Of a stretch of DNA of 64,000 nt, positions 41,669-51,839 are shown one piece after another. Every line of letters starts with the position of its first letter. Position 1 is the first letter of the stretch. Below the pieces are notes generated by a model. It saw only the letters and a list, made by a program, of their open reading frames with translations, did no database searches and had not been told where the DNA came from. This DNA is from Acidobacteriaceae bacterium. Lineage in GTDB: Bacteria > Acidobacteriota > Terriglobia > Terriglobales > Acidobacteriaceae. The translations under genes and the position numbers were made by a program. Location: assembly GCA_003138515.1 (NCBI GenBank), contig PLGG01000012.1, positions 98,061 to 162,060 on the forward strand. The letters run 5' to 3'.

Positions 41669-43339
41669 TTATTGAACGCGGCGCACCATCTTGAACAGGA
41701 TGAGTGGGGTTCGGCCAGGATCATCGAAGACGGGATAGGATGCAACCTCTTCGAGTCGAAAGGCCGAAAACCGGGCGGTGGCGTCGCTGGATAAATCAGC
41801 CCACGCGAGGAACCAACCCGGCTGATCATTCGCGGCCCTCTCCTGCGGGCCGTGAGCGTCGTTGATGCATGGAATTCCGGTCATCAGGGAAATCTGGCTT
41901 CCACTCACGCCAGAGATCACCTGGTTCTGCTCCGGGTCGCTGCGAACGATTTTACGAATGGAATTGGCCGCGTCGTAAAACTGCCGCTGCGGATGGGCGA
42001 CGAACTGCTCGATCATGACCCCATTGATTGTGGCGGAGGCAGCCATTGCGGACAGCAAGAGGACCGCTGCCACCGAGCTGCGATTCCAAAACGGGTTCAG
42101 CCCGGCAAGACCTTTGTTCGAGTGCCGGCCTTCCGATGGCAGGACCGGCTCGGACATGCCTGCTTCAGGATTGGGCGGAATTGGAATTGCTCTCGCATCT
42201 GCGAGCAACTCGTCCAGCGTCAGCGCTACGATCAAGACGATAGGCGCGAGCATCACCAGGAAGTAGCGCGGCGCGTAATCGTCCTGCAGGCGAAAGATAA
42301 AACACGCCTGGCCCGCAAGTGCGAGCCACGACGCGGCAAAGAGGGAATTCGACCATAACTTCCGTTTCCAAACCAATGTGAGCACCAGGATCACGAGGAC
42401 CACCGGATACAGAACACGATCAATCGAGAGGCAGTTGCGCCCCAGCTCAACGAGGGTGTCGAGGCTTTGGCTCCAATCAAAATCGTCCAGGGCGTTTCGG
42501 GAGAAGAAGTATCTGTAATCGGCGCCGTAACCCATCGCCCACACCAGAGCGGCATAGCCTCTGGTTAACGCCGCAGGAACGATGGCAACGGCCAGCGCAA
42601 CCCGAAGGAAGGCAGAAGTCTTGCGGCCCATGGCCGACCACGCCAGCCAGAAGACGGACGGAATGAGCAAGGCCGAGGTTGTTTTGGTGAGCAGCATGAG
42701 AGAAACGAGGACGGAAAGAATGGCCAGAGGCCAGATTCGCCGCGAGGTTGCAAAAGAGGCCACCCATAGGGAAAGACAGAACTCGAAGATCACCAAAGAA
42801 TCGAGAATCGCGAGCCGGCTGAAGACAAAGGCAAACGGGCTGAGTGCGAGAAGCAGCACGGCGGCGAGGGGCACACCGGAGCCTGAGCGCGTATGGCGTC
42901 GCAGCAGCACAAAAACCAGGCCAAGCGTGGCCAGGGAGATGGCAACATTGAGCGCCCGCGCGGCAATCACGCTGACACCGGTGAAATGGAACACGGCGCT
43001 GAGCAAAAGCGGCCACACCGGCAACGCGGCCGCGGGATTGTAGTCGCCGGGGACGTACCAGTGTCCTGTGAGAGCGTGCGTGACAGCGGCTGCGGACCAC
43101 CAGCCTTCGTCAGTGAACTTCGCCTGGTCGATCGACCACATCGAATCGTTGGGGAAATCGGCTTCGAGATGGACGAACCTCAAAGCCCCAACGCCGCAAA
43201 CGATCAACAAGATGGCGACGCGCAGCCAGCGCCGCGCCGAGCGCTGGTCGTGTGCAGTGTGCGCGCAAAGAAGCGCCCAGGGCAATCGGCTTGCGATTTT
43301 CGCTCTTAGGCCAACTTGCGTCGTCATGTTCACAATCAT
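41669..43339 (-). CDS. GT39-like polyprenyl-sugar glycosyltransferase
   Basis: A 556-residue multi-helix membrane protein of the PMT/ArnT-like GT-C class. After an N-terminal helix (about 30-48), an early periplasmic loop carries FTDEGWWSAAAVTHALTG, where Asp-Glu is the probable catalytic acidic pair. Eleven or so helices follow, then a soluble C-terminal domain (about 430-556). Such enzymes move a sugar from a lipid carrier to a protein or lipid on the outer face. ATG 43339 is chosen, and ATG 43327 is possible. The open frame continues upstream but only as a shadow of kdsA. kdsA lies 16 bp before it on the same strand, hinting at lipopolysaccharide or glycan work. Confidence 0.8.
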   Translation of the reverse strand: MIVNMTTQVGLRAKIASRLPWALLCAHTAHDQRSARRWLRVAILLIVCGVGALRFVHLEADFPNDSMWSIDQAKFTDEGWWSAAAVTHALTGHWYVPGDYNPAAALPVWPLLLSAVFHFTGVSVIAARALNVAISLATLGLVFVLLRRHTRSGSGVPLAAVLLLALSPFAFVFSRLAILDSLVIFEFCLSLWVASFATSRRIWPLAILSVLVSLMLLTKTTSALLIPSVFWLAWSAMGRKTSAFLRVALAVAIVPAALTRGYAALVWAMGYGADYRYFFSRNALDDFDWSQSLDTLVELGRNCLSIDRVLYPVVLVILVLTLVWKRKLWSNSLFAASWLALAGQACFIFRLQDDYAPRYFLVMLAPIVLIVALTLDELLADARAIPIPPNPEAGMSEPVLPSEGRHSNKGLAGLNPFWNRSSVAAVLLLSAMAASATINGVMIEQFVAHPQRQFYDAANSIRKIVRSDPEQNQVISGVSGSQISLMTGIPCINDAHGPQERAANDQPGWFLAWADLSSDATARFSAFRLEEVASYPVFDDPGRTPLILFKMVRRVQ

Positions 43340-43355
43340 CTCAACCGCGGGAAGG

Positions 43356-44168
43356 CTAGCCAGTTGCGGCTTGGATGGCGAGGAGCTTTTCGAGCAGGGG
43401 CTTGAGGAGCTTGAGGTCGAGGGCGTTGGCACCGTCGGATTTGGCGTCGGCGGGCGAATCGTGGACTTCGACGAAGAGGCCGTCGATGCCGGCGGCCACA
43501 GCAGCGCGCGCGAGCAGAGGAATGTACTCAGGCTGGCCACCGCTGACGCCGTTGGCCGCGGAAGGCTGCTGCACGGAGTGGGTTGCGTCAAAGACGACGG
43601 GCGCGAGCCGGCGCATGACGGCGAGCGAGCGAAAGTCGACGACCAGATTGTTGTAGCCGAACATTGAGCCGCGCTCGGTGAGGAAGACGCGCTCATTGCC
43701 CGTGGAGCGGACCTTCTCGAGACCATGTGCCATGTCCCACGGGGCAACGAACTGGCCTTTTTTGATGTTAACGGCGCGGCCGGTCTTTCCGGCGGCGACG
43801 AGCAGGTCGGTCTGGCGGCAAAGGAAAGCGGGAATCTGGAGAACGTCGACAGCTTCAGCGGCGATTTCGCAATGGGCCGGCTCGTGCACGTCGGTGAGGA
43901 CGGGTAGGCCGGTGTCTTTGGCGATGCGGCCGAGGATGCGCGTACCTTCTTTGAGGCCCGGTCCACGGAAGCTCTTCACGCTCGTGCGATTGGCTTTGTC
44001 GTAGCTGGCTTTGAAGATGAAAGGAATGCCGACGTCGGCGGCGATGCGCTGGACGGCTTCAGCGATGGAGCGAGTGTGAGGCTCGGACTCGATGACGCAG
44101 GGACCCGCGATGAGGAAGAGCCGACCCGCGCCCACTTCGACCGGCCCGATTTCGAACGATGAACTCAC
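43356..44168 (-). CDS. kdsA: KDO-8-phosphate synthase
   Basis: A 270-residue 3-deoxy-D-manno-octulosonate 8-phosphate synthase, which joins phosphoenolpyruvate and arabinose 5-phosphate in the first committed step to KDO. LIAGPCVIESE begins the barrel, FKASYDKANRTS and FRGPGLKEG bind substrates, and AFLCRQTDLLVAA and KGQFVAPWDM are diagnostic. The C-terminus GLFVEVHDSPADAKSDG is usual. The full family length is present. It implies an LPS-bearing outer membrane. pyrG, a frequent neighbour of kdsA, lies 1.8 kb upstream on the same strand, with three small unrelated genes between. Confidence 0.96.
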   Translation of the reverse strand: MSSSFEIGPVEVGAGRLFLIAGPCVIESEPHTRSIAEAVQRIAADVGIPFIFKASYDKANRTSVKSFRGPGLKEGTRILGRIAKDTGLPVLTDVHEPAHCEIAAEAVDVLQIPAFLCRQTDLLVAAGKTGRAVNIKKGQFVAPWDMAHGLEKVRSTGNERVFLTERGSMFGYNNLVVDFRSLAVMRRLAPVVFDATHSVQQPSAANGVSGGQPEYIPLLARAAVAAGIDGLFVEVHDSPADAKSDGANALDLKLLKPLLEKLLAIQAATG

Positions 44169-44253
44169 GAAGGAAATTGTACAGGGGGCACGGGATCAGG
44201 GGTCGGGGTCAGTAAAACCTTGATCTGTGATTGGAAGGCTGAGGGGAGGCACA

Positions 44254-44298
44254 CGCGTGCTCCCCGCGTATCCCTGAGACGGGATGGGAGAGCACGCG
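44254..44298. repeat. Nested inverted repeat between kdsA and a hypothetical gene
   Basis: CGCGTGCTC (44254-44262) pairs perfectly with GAGCACGCG (44290-44298). CCC/GGG extends the stem past a bulged A, and an inner ATCCC/GGGAT stem closes on TGAGAC. There is no T-run on either side, so it looks like a palindromic repeat, not a terminator. Confidence 0.65.
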
Positions 44299-44323
44299 GC
44301 AATGATTCGGAGATCAGGCCCGG

Positions 44324-44881
44324 TTACCCGGTGTGGCTGCGAGACCACTCCCACAGTGCGCGGTCGAGCGTGCGCAGAGGCGTGGGGGCGGGAAGCTCGC
44401 TTTGCGGCGTGACGATATTGCTCTCGGCAAGGCGCTTGCAGAAGGCCAGATACTCCTCGTAGAAGCGGACGTCGTGACGCGCGTGGCCCAGGGCTTCAAG
44501 GGTGCGATAGTCCAGCGCCGTGTAGCGCTCGGGAAAAATCGCGGCCAGAACGGCCGAGGCCAGCGCAATGTCAATGCCATGCAGGTCAAGCAGGGCCTTG
44601 ACGGCAGCTTCGGTTGAAGACTCGGGCGACGTGGCGACGGCCAGCGCGCGGCGAATCTTCTCGTTGCTGTTGCCGATGAGAACCTGCACAGCGCGCTCGG
44701 ACTTCCAGCGCACGATCGCTTCCAGATTGGCAAGCGAATAATCTCCATTGCGAATGGCTTCACCAGCTTCGAAAGCAGCCTTTTCAAGCTCATGCTCTTT
44801 CTCGCCGGCCGTTTGCCAATATTGCTCAGCCAAGTCTTGCAGTTCCGCTTCAGCAGGCTGAAGCTGGAAATAGGCGACCAT
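44324..44881 (-). CDS. Hypothetical protein, helix-hairpin-helix-like
   Basis: A 185-residue protein starting MVAYFQLQ. GGAG stands six to seven bases before ATG 44881, and ATG 44893 is less well placed. It is fully helical. The central part (KALLDLHGIDIALASAVLAA, then FPERYTALDYRTLEALG) resembles the helix-hairpin-helix and following region of DNA glycosylase-like (HhH-GPD) proteins, but no catalytic Lys/Asp is evident. Function unknown. It lies in the stretch that separates kdsA from pyrG. Confidence 0.7.
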   Translation of the reverse strand: MVAYFQLQPAEAELQDLAEQYWQTAGEKEHELEKAAFEAGEAIRNGDYSLANLEAIVRWKSERAVQVLIGNSNEKIRRALAVATSPESSTEAAVKALLDLHGIDIALASAVLAAIFPERYTALDYRTLEALGHARHDVRFYEEYLAFCKRLAESNIVTPQSELPAPTPLRTLDRALWEWSRSHTG

Positions 44882-45376
44882 CTTTATCTCCATCCTTTCA
44901 ATTCATACGCCAAAAAACTTAGTCAAGATAGGCCCGGCGGGAAATCATTGTCAATAACCCAGAGGGTGTTTTTTTCACCCGCGTGCCGGACTGGTCCATG
45001 AGACGCCTGCAGCCAGGGAAATGGCTGCCTGTCATGCTGTGGAAGCGGCAATTATTCATGAGATTCTGCCTCGAAATAGGACACTCCGTTGGTAGTAGAC
45101 GAAATGGCGGAGAGGATCGTTTGAATGGGGGTTGGATTGGAGAAGAATCTTCAGAGAAAACTCGTTGGAGAGGCTGGTGGAAGGAAGGCCACGGTGCGAA
45201 ATAACGAGAACGTAATGAAACGAAAGGAATTAGAGCGCCTCATTGTAGGGTCTATAACTACTGCCGGATTTATCCGACGCTCAGGGTCGAACCTGCGATA
45301 GAAGACGGTTTGACCCGATCAAACTCGACCCATTGAAGAACGGGTTGCCTCTCTTGGGATCAGTAGAAAGCGGCGG
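44882..45376. other. Gene-poor, AT-richer interval
   Basis: 495 bp with lower GC than the flanks and no convincing full gene. A 28-codon frame at 45215-45301 begins MKRKELERLI and contains AGFIRRSGS, faintly like the start of a HicA-type toxin, then stops. Nothing else was recognised. Confidence 0.35.
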
Positions 45377-45574
45377 CTAGCTTGGCCATCGCGGCAAACT
45401 TTGATTGACCCGATAAAGATTCGCTGGCTCACAGACGTGGGTGGATTCATGGCCAGCCAGTTCCGATTCGTTCTGAACCGTGGCTACTGTCGCCAGACAC
45501 ATCGTGCAAATCGAATCGTGGCTACCGTTAGCGTTGAATCGATGTGGGAAGCTCTGCTTCAAAGGTGTGAGCAT
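45377..45574 (-). CDS. Small conserved Cys/His protein
   Basis: A 65-residue protein with ATG 45574 and GGGGGAG five bases upstream, a strong ribosome site. The centre, FNANGSHDSICTMCLATVAT in part, then HESTHVC, gives a CxxC...HxxxHxC arrangement likely to bind zinc. Short proteins with an RFNxDGSxDSICxxC pattern recur in Acidobacteria, to my knowledge without assigned function. The open frame upstream to 45619 lacks a ribosome site. Confidence 0.7.
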   Translation of the reverse strand: MLTPLKQSFPHRFNANGSHDSICTMCLATVATVQNESELAGHESTHVCEPANLYRVNQSLPRWPS

Positions 45575-45716
45575 TCTTCTCCCCCTCTCACCTGAACAGC
45601 ATTCTCCGAACATATCCACGTGGATCCAGGTTATCTGTACAATCTAGCTCCACCTGAAAGAGCTAGCCCCTCAATCCGACCTCGCCACTGGCTTGGCTGT
45701 GGACTTATAGCCATAA

Positions 45717-45738
45717 ACATATAACTATGCTAATATGT
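45717..45738. promoter_or_regulatory. Operator-like palindrome before RHH antitoxin gene
   Basis: ACATAT (45717-45722) and ATATGT (45733-45738), ten bases apart, lie just ahead of the ATG at 45743. Antitoxins of the ribbon-helix-helix class usually bind such AT-rich palindromes over their own promoter. No Shine-Dalgarno sequence is present, so the mRNA may be leaderless. Confidence 0.5.
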
Positions 45739-45742
45739 ATCT

Positions 45743-45970
45743 ATGCGTACTACGGTGGACATACCGGATGAGACGTACCGAGCGATCAAGGTGACGGCAG
45801 CCCAGCGCGGCGGCACGGTGAGGGAGCTGATTCTCGAGGGGCTGGAAGTGGTGCTGCGGACTAGGCAGACGGCTGGCAAGCAATGGGAGTCGCCGGAAGT
45901 TCCTGCCGTCGAGCCGGGGTCGATTGAGGTCGATCGCGAGACGAACGACGAACTAATTGGGTTTCCGTGA
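45743..45970 (+). CDS. Ribbon-helix-helix antitoxin-like protein, orphan
   Basis: A 75-residue protein. Residues 1-40 (MRTTVDIPDETYRAIKVTAA, TVRELILEGLEVV) have the ribbon-helix-helix pattern of VapB-like antitoxins, and the C-terminal 30 residues (VEPGSIEVDRETNDELIGFP) would wrap a toxin. The usual toxin gene (for example a PIN-domain VapC) should overlap its stop, but the next sequence leads straight to the end of pyrG on the other strand. The toxin is therefore missing, or this is a stand-alone repressor. AT-rich upstream DNA suggests acquired origin. Confidence 0.8.
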   Translation: MRTTVDIPDETYRAIKVTAAQRGGTVRELILEGLEVVLRTRQTAGKQWESPEVPAVEPGSIEVDRETNDELIGFP

Positions 45971-46015
45971 TTTCGGGGCACGGCTTAAGCCGCAACAGAA
46001 GATTCGCCCGCAGCT

Positions 46016-47785
<1,770 letters not shown>

Positions 47786-47894
47786 CTACAAGTGGGCAAT
47801 GTCCCAAGTAACGAGACTGGAATGAGCCATCTGGGTGGGCGCTTCGGCGCGGATGCCCGGACGGGTTTAGGATGCTCTCTGGGAATGGGCTGCA

Positions 47895-48410
47895 ATGACA
47901 AGCAAGATTGAAGTGCTGAAGACCGACATTACGACGGTGGAGGTCGACGCGATTGTGAACGCGGCCAATGAGTCTTTGCTCGGCGGAGGCGGGGTGGACG
48001 GGGCGATTCACCGCGCGGCGGGGCCTGAGCTGTTTGACGAGTGCTACCAGATTGGCGGTTGCCCGACGGGCGAGGCTCGGCTGACGAAAGGCTACCGGCT
48101 GCCGGCGAAGTTTGTGATCCACACCGTGGGACCGGTGTGGAGCGGCGGAGAGCGCGGCGAGCCGGAATTGCTGGCGGGTTGCTATAAATCAGTTTTCAAG
48201 ATTGCGCGGGAGAATGGGATCAGGTCGCTTGCGTTTCCGGCGATTAGTTGCGGCGTGTACCGGTTTCCGGTGGAGCGCGCTGTGAAGATTGCTGTAGGGG
48301 AGACGGTGGCGGAGTTAATAAGCAGCGACGCGATTCAGAAGGTGATTTTTGCGTGCTTTGGGGATGAGATTTTTCAGGCGTACCAGCGCGCGGTCGACGG
48401 GATCTCATAA
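47895..48410 (+). CDS. Macrodomain ADP-ribose hydrolase (YmdB-like)
   Basis: A 171-residue stand-alone macrodomain. VDAIVNAANESLLGGGGVDG is the ADP-ribose loop with the catalytic Asn and Asp, followed by AIHRAAGPEL. FVIHTVGPVW and SLAFPAISCGVYRFPVERA are the other family blocks. Such proteins hydrolyse O-acetyl-ADP-ribose or mono-ADP-ribosyl groups. A strong terminator follows 22 bp after its stop. Confidence 0.93.
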   Translation: MTSKIEVLKTDITTVEVDAIVNAANESLLGGGGVDGAIHRAAGPELFDECYQIGGCPTGEARLTKGYRLPAKFVIHTVGPVWSGGERGEPELLAGCYKSVFKIARENGIRSLAFPAISCGVYRFPVERAVKIAVGETVAELISSDAIQKVIFACFGDEIFQAYQRAVDGIS

Positions 48411-48431
48411 ACGGACGCATCACAAATGGAG

Positions 48432-48460
48432 CGGGCAGGCTTTGATGGCCTGCCCGTTTT
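48432..48460 (+). terminator. Intrinsic terminator after macrodomain gene
   Basis: CGGGCAGGC (48432-48440) and GCCTGCCCG (48448-48456) form a perfect 9-bp stem around a seven-base loop, then TTTT. It lies between two converging genes and serves the plus-strand one. No T-run exists for the minus strand. Confidence 0.88.
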
Positions 48461-48488
48461 GTATTTCCGGCGCCGCGTTGTTTTCCGC

Positions 48489-51179
48489 TTAGAAATTCAG
48501 CGTGATTTTGGCTGTCAGCGCGCGCGGAGTCACGTAGTGCGTGCCGCTGAAGGTGGAGAGGAAGTTGTAGAGCGCGTATTTGTTGGTGACGTTGATGGCG
48601 GTGAGGTCGAGGTCGGTCTTGAAGTGCTCCTTGTTGAAGATGTTGTTCTTTCCAAGGGACACGTCGAAGAGGTTGCGCGGCGCGATGCGCGGCGGGTTGT
48701 GGTCGTCGTTCTCGGTTCCCGGCGCTGGAATGGAAACCAGCGTAGATGAGTATTGGGAAGGAGTGCACGACTGGAAGCCGGCGGTACGTGTGGCCGCAAC
48801 ACCGTTACAAGTGAGACCGGCTTCGGCCTGCTGGTCGAAGGTTAGGCCGCTCAGGTCGACGGGCGTTGTAGTGTCGGTAGCGAAGGGCACCGCGCCAGCG
48901 ACGAGGCCCGAGTCATAGCGCCAATTGAAGCCGCTCCACAGACCGTTGATCCAGCTTCCATCGTGGGAGTACGTGTACTGAAGGTGCGTGGTTTCATTGA
49001 ACTTCTCGTCGTGGTCGATGCGGAAGGGAAGGCCGGTCTGGCCCACAGTTGCGCCTGCGCCGGCCGACTGCGGAGGAAAGAAGCGGGCAGCGACCGATGA
49101 AGCAACGAAATAGGCGCTGAAGTGATGGTAGTTGGGGATTTCTGCATTCAGCGCGTAGCCCGGAATCTTGGAGTTATGCCAGTCGATGGGGAAGAAGATG
49201 GGCGTGTTGCCCAGGATGCTGAAGTCGAAGGCGTTGTGGGTGTATTTCCAGATGTACTCTCCGCTAACGACCAAATTCTTGCCGACGGCCTGCTGGAAAC
49301 CGGCATGGAACTCGTTGCGGAAACCCGGCTGAAGCGTTCCCGAAACGCCTGGAGTGCACGCGAGGAGCGGCGACAGCACGGCATCGGAGCATCCGTTGCT
49401 CGAGAGCACGAGGTTTTCGTTGAAGGGCGTTTCCAGGGTGCGCGCATAGGAGACGCGGAGCACCGTCGCTGACGGCTTGATGTTGTAGGCAATGCCCACT
49501 CGGGGCTCGGGTTGTTTCGTAGCGGCGAGGCCGTTGTAAATATCTCCGCGCATTCCCAGGTTGAAGTCCCAGTTGCCGGCCTTGATCTCGTCCTCGATGT
49601 AGAGGGCCAGCTCCTTGACGTCGGTGTGGCCGAAGAAGAGGTAGTCGCTGCCGCCTCGGGTGAGGTCATAGGGCGCCAAAACCGGCAGATAGTTGCTGTT
49701 CGGGAACGATGTTACGCCATCACAGTCGGATGGACTGGCGTACCCCGGCAAAGAATTGCCATCGACATCGACACAGGGCGAGTCATAAGTGGAGCTGACG
49801 ACGCCGAGGTTGTCGTGCTCGCGTAAGAAGGTCTGCTCGTAGACGGCGCCGGCCTTGATGTTGTGATGTCCGCGGACATAGGTGTAGTCGGAGTGGACTC
49901 CGGCATTGGTCAGCGTGCGGTACTGGGAGATCGATGAGGTTTGAATTGGCCCGAGGTCGGCGAGAGGGTTGCGGCTGGGGTAGTAGTTGTAATCGTCATT
50001 GCGGACGTACCCACCAAAGTTAAGGACCGAGCTGTTGCCGATGACGTGCGTGTAGGTGGGCGCGATGTTGTATGTCCCGATCTTGGAACGTTGGTCGGCG
50101 TTGCCTACATTGGCAAAAGTGGGATTGGCGCTGGTTCCTCCACTGACGACGTTCGGCACGTTCAGGTTGTCGTAGGTGTTGGGGTTCTGAAACCAGGAGC
50201 GGCTGTAGTTGAAGTCAAGATGGATGGAGTCGGCAGAGGTAAAGCTGTAATCGACGCGATCAAAGAAATTCTCCTCATTGCCCTTGTCGTGGAAGACGGA
50301 GAACTCGGGCGGATCGAGAAAGCGTCCGGTGTTCAGGGCATCAGCCTCGATGAAGTTGCCCCAGCTTTTTCCGCCATAGGAGAGATCGAAGCCCCCATTC
50401 GAAGACCCGAAGGCCCCATAGGCGGCATAGATGTCGCCGGTGGGCTTGGTGACGCCCTGGCCTGAGCGCGTGGTGGCCACGATGACGAGGCTGGTCTTGT
50501 CTCCGTATTCGGCCGGCGGCGCGCCGCTGATGACCTCGATGGACTGAATCGAGTTGGACGGAAGCTGGTTGGAAAAGATCTTGCTCTGCTGGTCAGTGAT
50601 CGGCTGGCCGTCAACGGAAAAGGAGTTGGAGGCGTGGTCGCCAAGGCCGTGAAAGAGACCGTTGGAGTCGGCCGCGACGCCGGGTGTAGTGAGGGTTACG
50701 AGCGAGCTAAGCGTGGATGAAGCGCTCTCCAGCGGCACCTTGTTGAACAGGTCGCGGTCGACGTCGACATGAAAAGTCGGGTCGTCTTCGATCAGGTCGC
50801 CACCAGACTCCACAGTAACCGTTTGGCTGGCGCCGGCGATCTGAAGAACGAGATTCGCGCTGATTCCCAATGACGAGCGAATCTCGACACTTTGGCTTAA
50901 ATGGGCGAATCCCTTGGCAGTGACGTCGATTCTGTATGGGTTAAAGGGGACGTTGGAGAAGGTGAACTGGCCGGTCGCGTCGGTGGTCGTAGTGCGGTCG
51001 AATCCGCTGCGCTCGTTTGTGAGGTCGACCGTCGCGCCGGAAACGACGGCGCCGGAAGGATCGGTGACTGCGCCGCGTATGGCGCCGGCGTTGCCGCTTT
51101 GCGCGGGCGCGGAGAGCACCGCGAAGGCAAAGGCAATCAGCGGAAGAAGGCGCGTAATCGCGCCGCGTTGGAACGTCAT
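48489..51179 (-). CDS. Oar-like TonB-dependent receptor with CarboxypepD_reg domain
   Basis: An 896-residue outer-membrane receptor. AGGAGG lies seven bases before ATG 51179. A signal peptide spans 1-25. A carboxypeptidase-regulatory-like domain (about 33-110: GAIRGAVTDPSGAVVSGATV) precedes the plug (VPLESASSTLSSLVTLTTPG, SVDGQPITDQQSK, SIEVISGAPPAEYGDKTSLV, parts). The barrel ends in a C-terminal Phe (KITLNF), the BAM recognition residue. This architecture is expanded in Acidobacteriota. Substrates are mostly unknown. A Cys/His-rich small membrane protein gene lies 189 bp upstream on the same strand and may share transcription. Confidence 0.92.
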   Translation of the reverse strand: MTFQRGAITRLLPLIAFAFAVLSAPAQSGNAGAIRGAVTDPSGAVVSGATVDLTNERSGFDRTTTTDATGQFTFSNVPFNPYRIDVTAKGFAHLSQSVEIRSSLGISANLVLQIAGASQTVTVESGGDLIEDDPTFHVDVDRDLFNKVPLESASSTLSSLVTLTTPGVAADSNGLFHGLGDHASNSFSVDGQPITDQQSKIFSNQLPSNSIQSIEVISGAPPAEYGDKTSLVIVATTRSGQGVTKPTGDIYAAYGAFGSSNGGFDLSYGGKSWGNFIEADALNTGRFLDPPEFSVFHDKGNEENFFDRVDYSFTSADSIHLDFNYSRSWFQNPNTYDNLNVPNVVSGGTSANPTFANVGNADQRSKIGTYNIAPTYTHVIGNSSVLNFGGYVRNDDYNYYPSRNPLADLGPIQTSSISQYRTLTNAGVHSDYTYVRGHHNIKAGAVYEQTFLREHDNLGVVSSTYDSPCVDVDGNSLPGYASPSDCDGVTSFPNSNYLPVLAPYDLTRGGSDYLFFGHTDVKELALYIEDEIKAGNWDFNLGMRGDIYNGLAATKQPEPRVGIAYNIKPSATVLRVSYARTLETPFNENLVLSSNGCSDAVLSPLLACTPGVSGTLQPGFRNEFHAGFQQAVGKNLVVSGEYIWKYTHNAFDFSILGNTPIFFPIDWHNSKIPGYALNAEIPNYHHFSAYFVASSVAARFFPPQSAGAGATVGQTGLPFRIDHDEKFNETTHLQYTYSHDGSWINGLWSGFNWRYDSGLVAGAVPFATDTTTPVDLSGLTFDQQAEAGLTCNGVAATRTAGFQSCTPSQYSSTLVSIPAPGTENDDHNPPRIAPRNLFDVSLGKNNIFNKEHFKTDLDLTAINVTNKYALYNFLSTFSGTHYVTPRALTAKITLNF

Positions 51180-51368
51180 GGCAAAACCTCCTGAAAATGG
51201 CTGATGAATGCTGAAATGCAGGCCGCGAGTCGCGCCGCCGCGGCGTCCTCAGTGCATTGGAGGAGCATCGGTCCGCTTCAAGATCAGGATGTGCAAGTGC
51301 GGCCAAGCATCGCCCGGTCGGAAAAGCGTTGGCGGATGCGAGGGCCTGAATGAAAACGGAGAGATGCT

Positions 51369-51695
51369 CTAGCAGGAGATGGGAGGGGGGCGAATGAAGA
51401 GGCGGATTTGCCGCTGGCGGGCAATTACGATGGGTTCGGCCTGGGGCGTGGAAGCTCCCAGTTGCACGATGATGATGGCGGCCGCAGCGGCAGCAACGGG
51501 CACAACCGTGTGCATGACAATGCACAACTGGCAGTGGTCGGCGTCGGATTGGCTTGGATGCAGGTGCGTGACCTGGGCCACGGCCAGCATCGCCAGCAGA
51601 ACCAGACAAAAAACCGCCACGGCGGGCAAAAAGCCGTGCAAGAAGGCGCCCTGGGCGCCGCGTTTGCCGCGGAGATTTGACTTAAGTCCTGTCAA
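51369..51695 (-). CDS. Small membrane protein with His/Cys motif
   Basis: A 108-residue protein, TTG start at 51695 with GGAAGG upstream. A hydrophobic helix at about 24-44 (AVAVFCLVLLAMLAVAQ) is followed by VTHLHPSQSDADHCQLCIVM and H, that is HxH, then HCxxC and a final His. A second hydrophobic stretch covers about 65-82. This resembles the DUF2946-type small exported proteins found near copper-related outer-membrane receptors. Metal binding is likely from the residues. Whether the neighbouring receptor handles a metal is only suggested. Confidence 0.65.
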   Translation of the reverse strand: MTGLKSNLRGKRGAQGAFLHGFLPAVAVFCLVLLAMLAVAQVTHLHPSQSDADHCQLCIVMHTVVPVAAAAAAIIIVQLGASTPQAEPIVIARQRQIRLFIRPPPISC

Positions 51696-51839
51696 TCGAT
51701 GGAACCTTCCGGTTCTATTCTACAGAAAGCTCTCAGAAGTTTGGACGCTTTGGGTCTGAAGAGGTTGCCCTTCGGTAACGATTTCAAGGCGGCGCGCGAA
51801 AAAACGCCGGCACGGTGTGAGCGTCTAAACTGAGTTGCC

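Noticed and set aside
43340-43966. N-terminal extension of the GT39-like frame into kdsA
   Set aside because: The extra 209 codons overlap kdsA in another frame and have Ser/Pro-rich shadow composition. The start at 43339 precedes the first true domain.
44254-44298. Intrinsic terminator for the hypothetical gene ending at 44324
   Set aside because: The stem is strong but no T-run follows on the minus strand, so it was listed as a palindromic repeat instead.
44983-45204. 73-codon plus-strand frame
   Set aside because: Trp/Arg/Gly-rich with no start signal or recognisable motif; left as non-coding.
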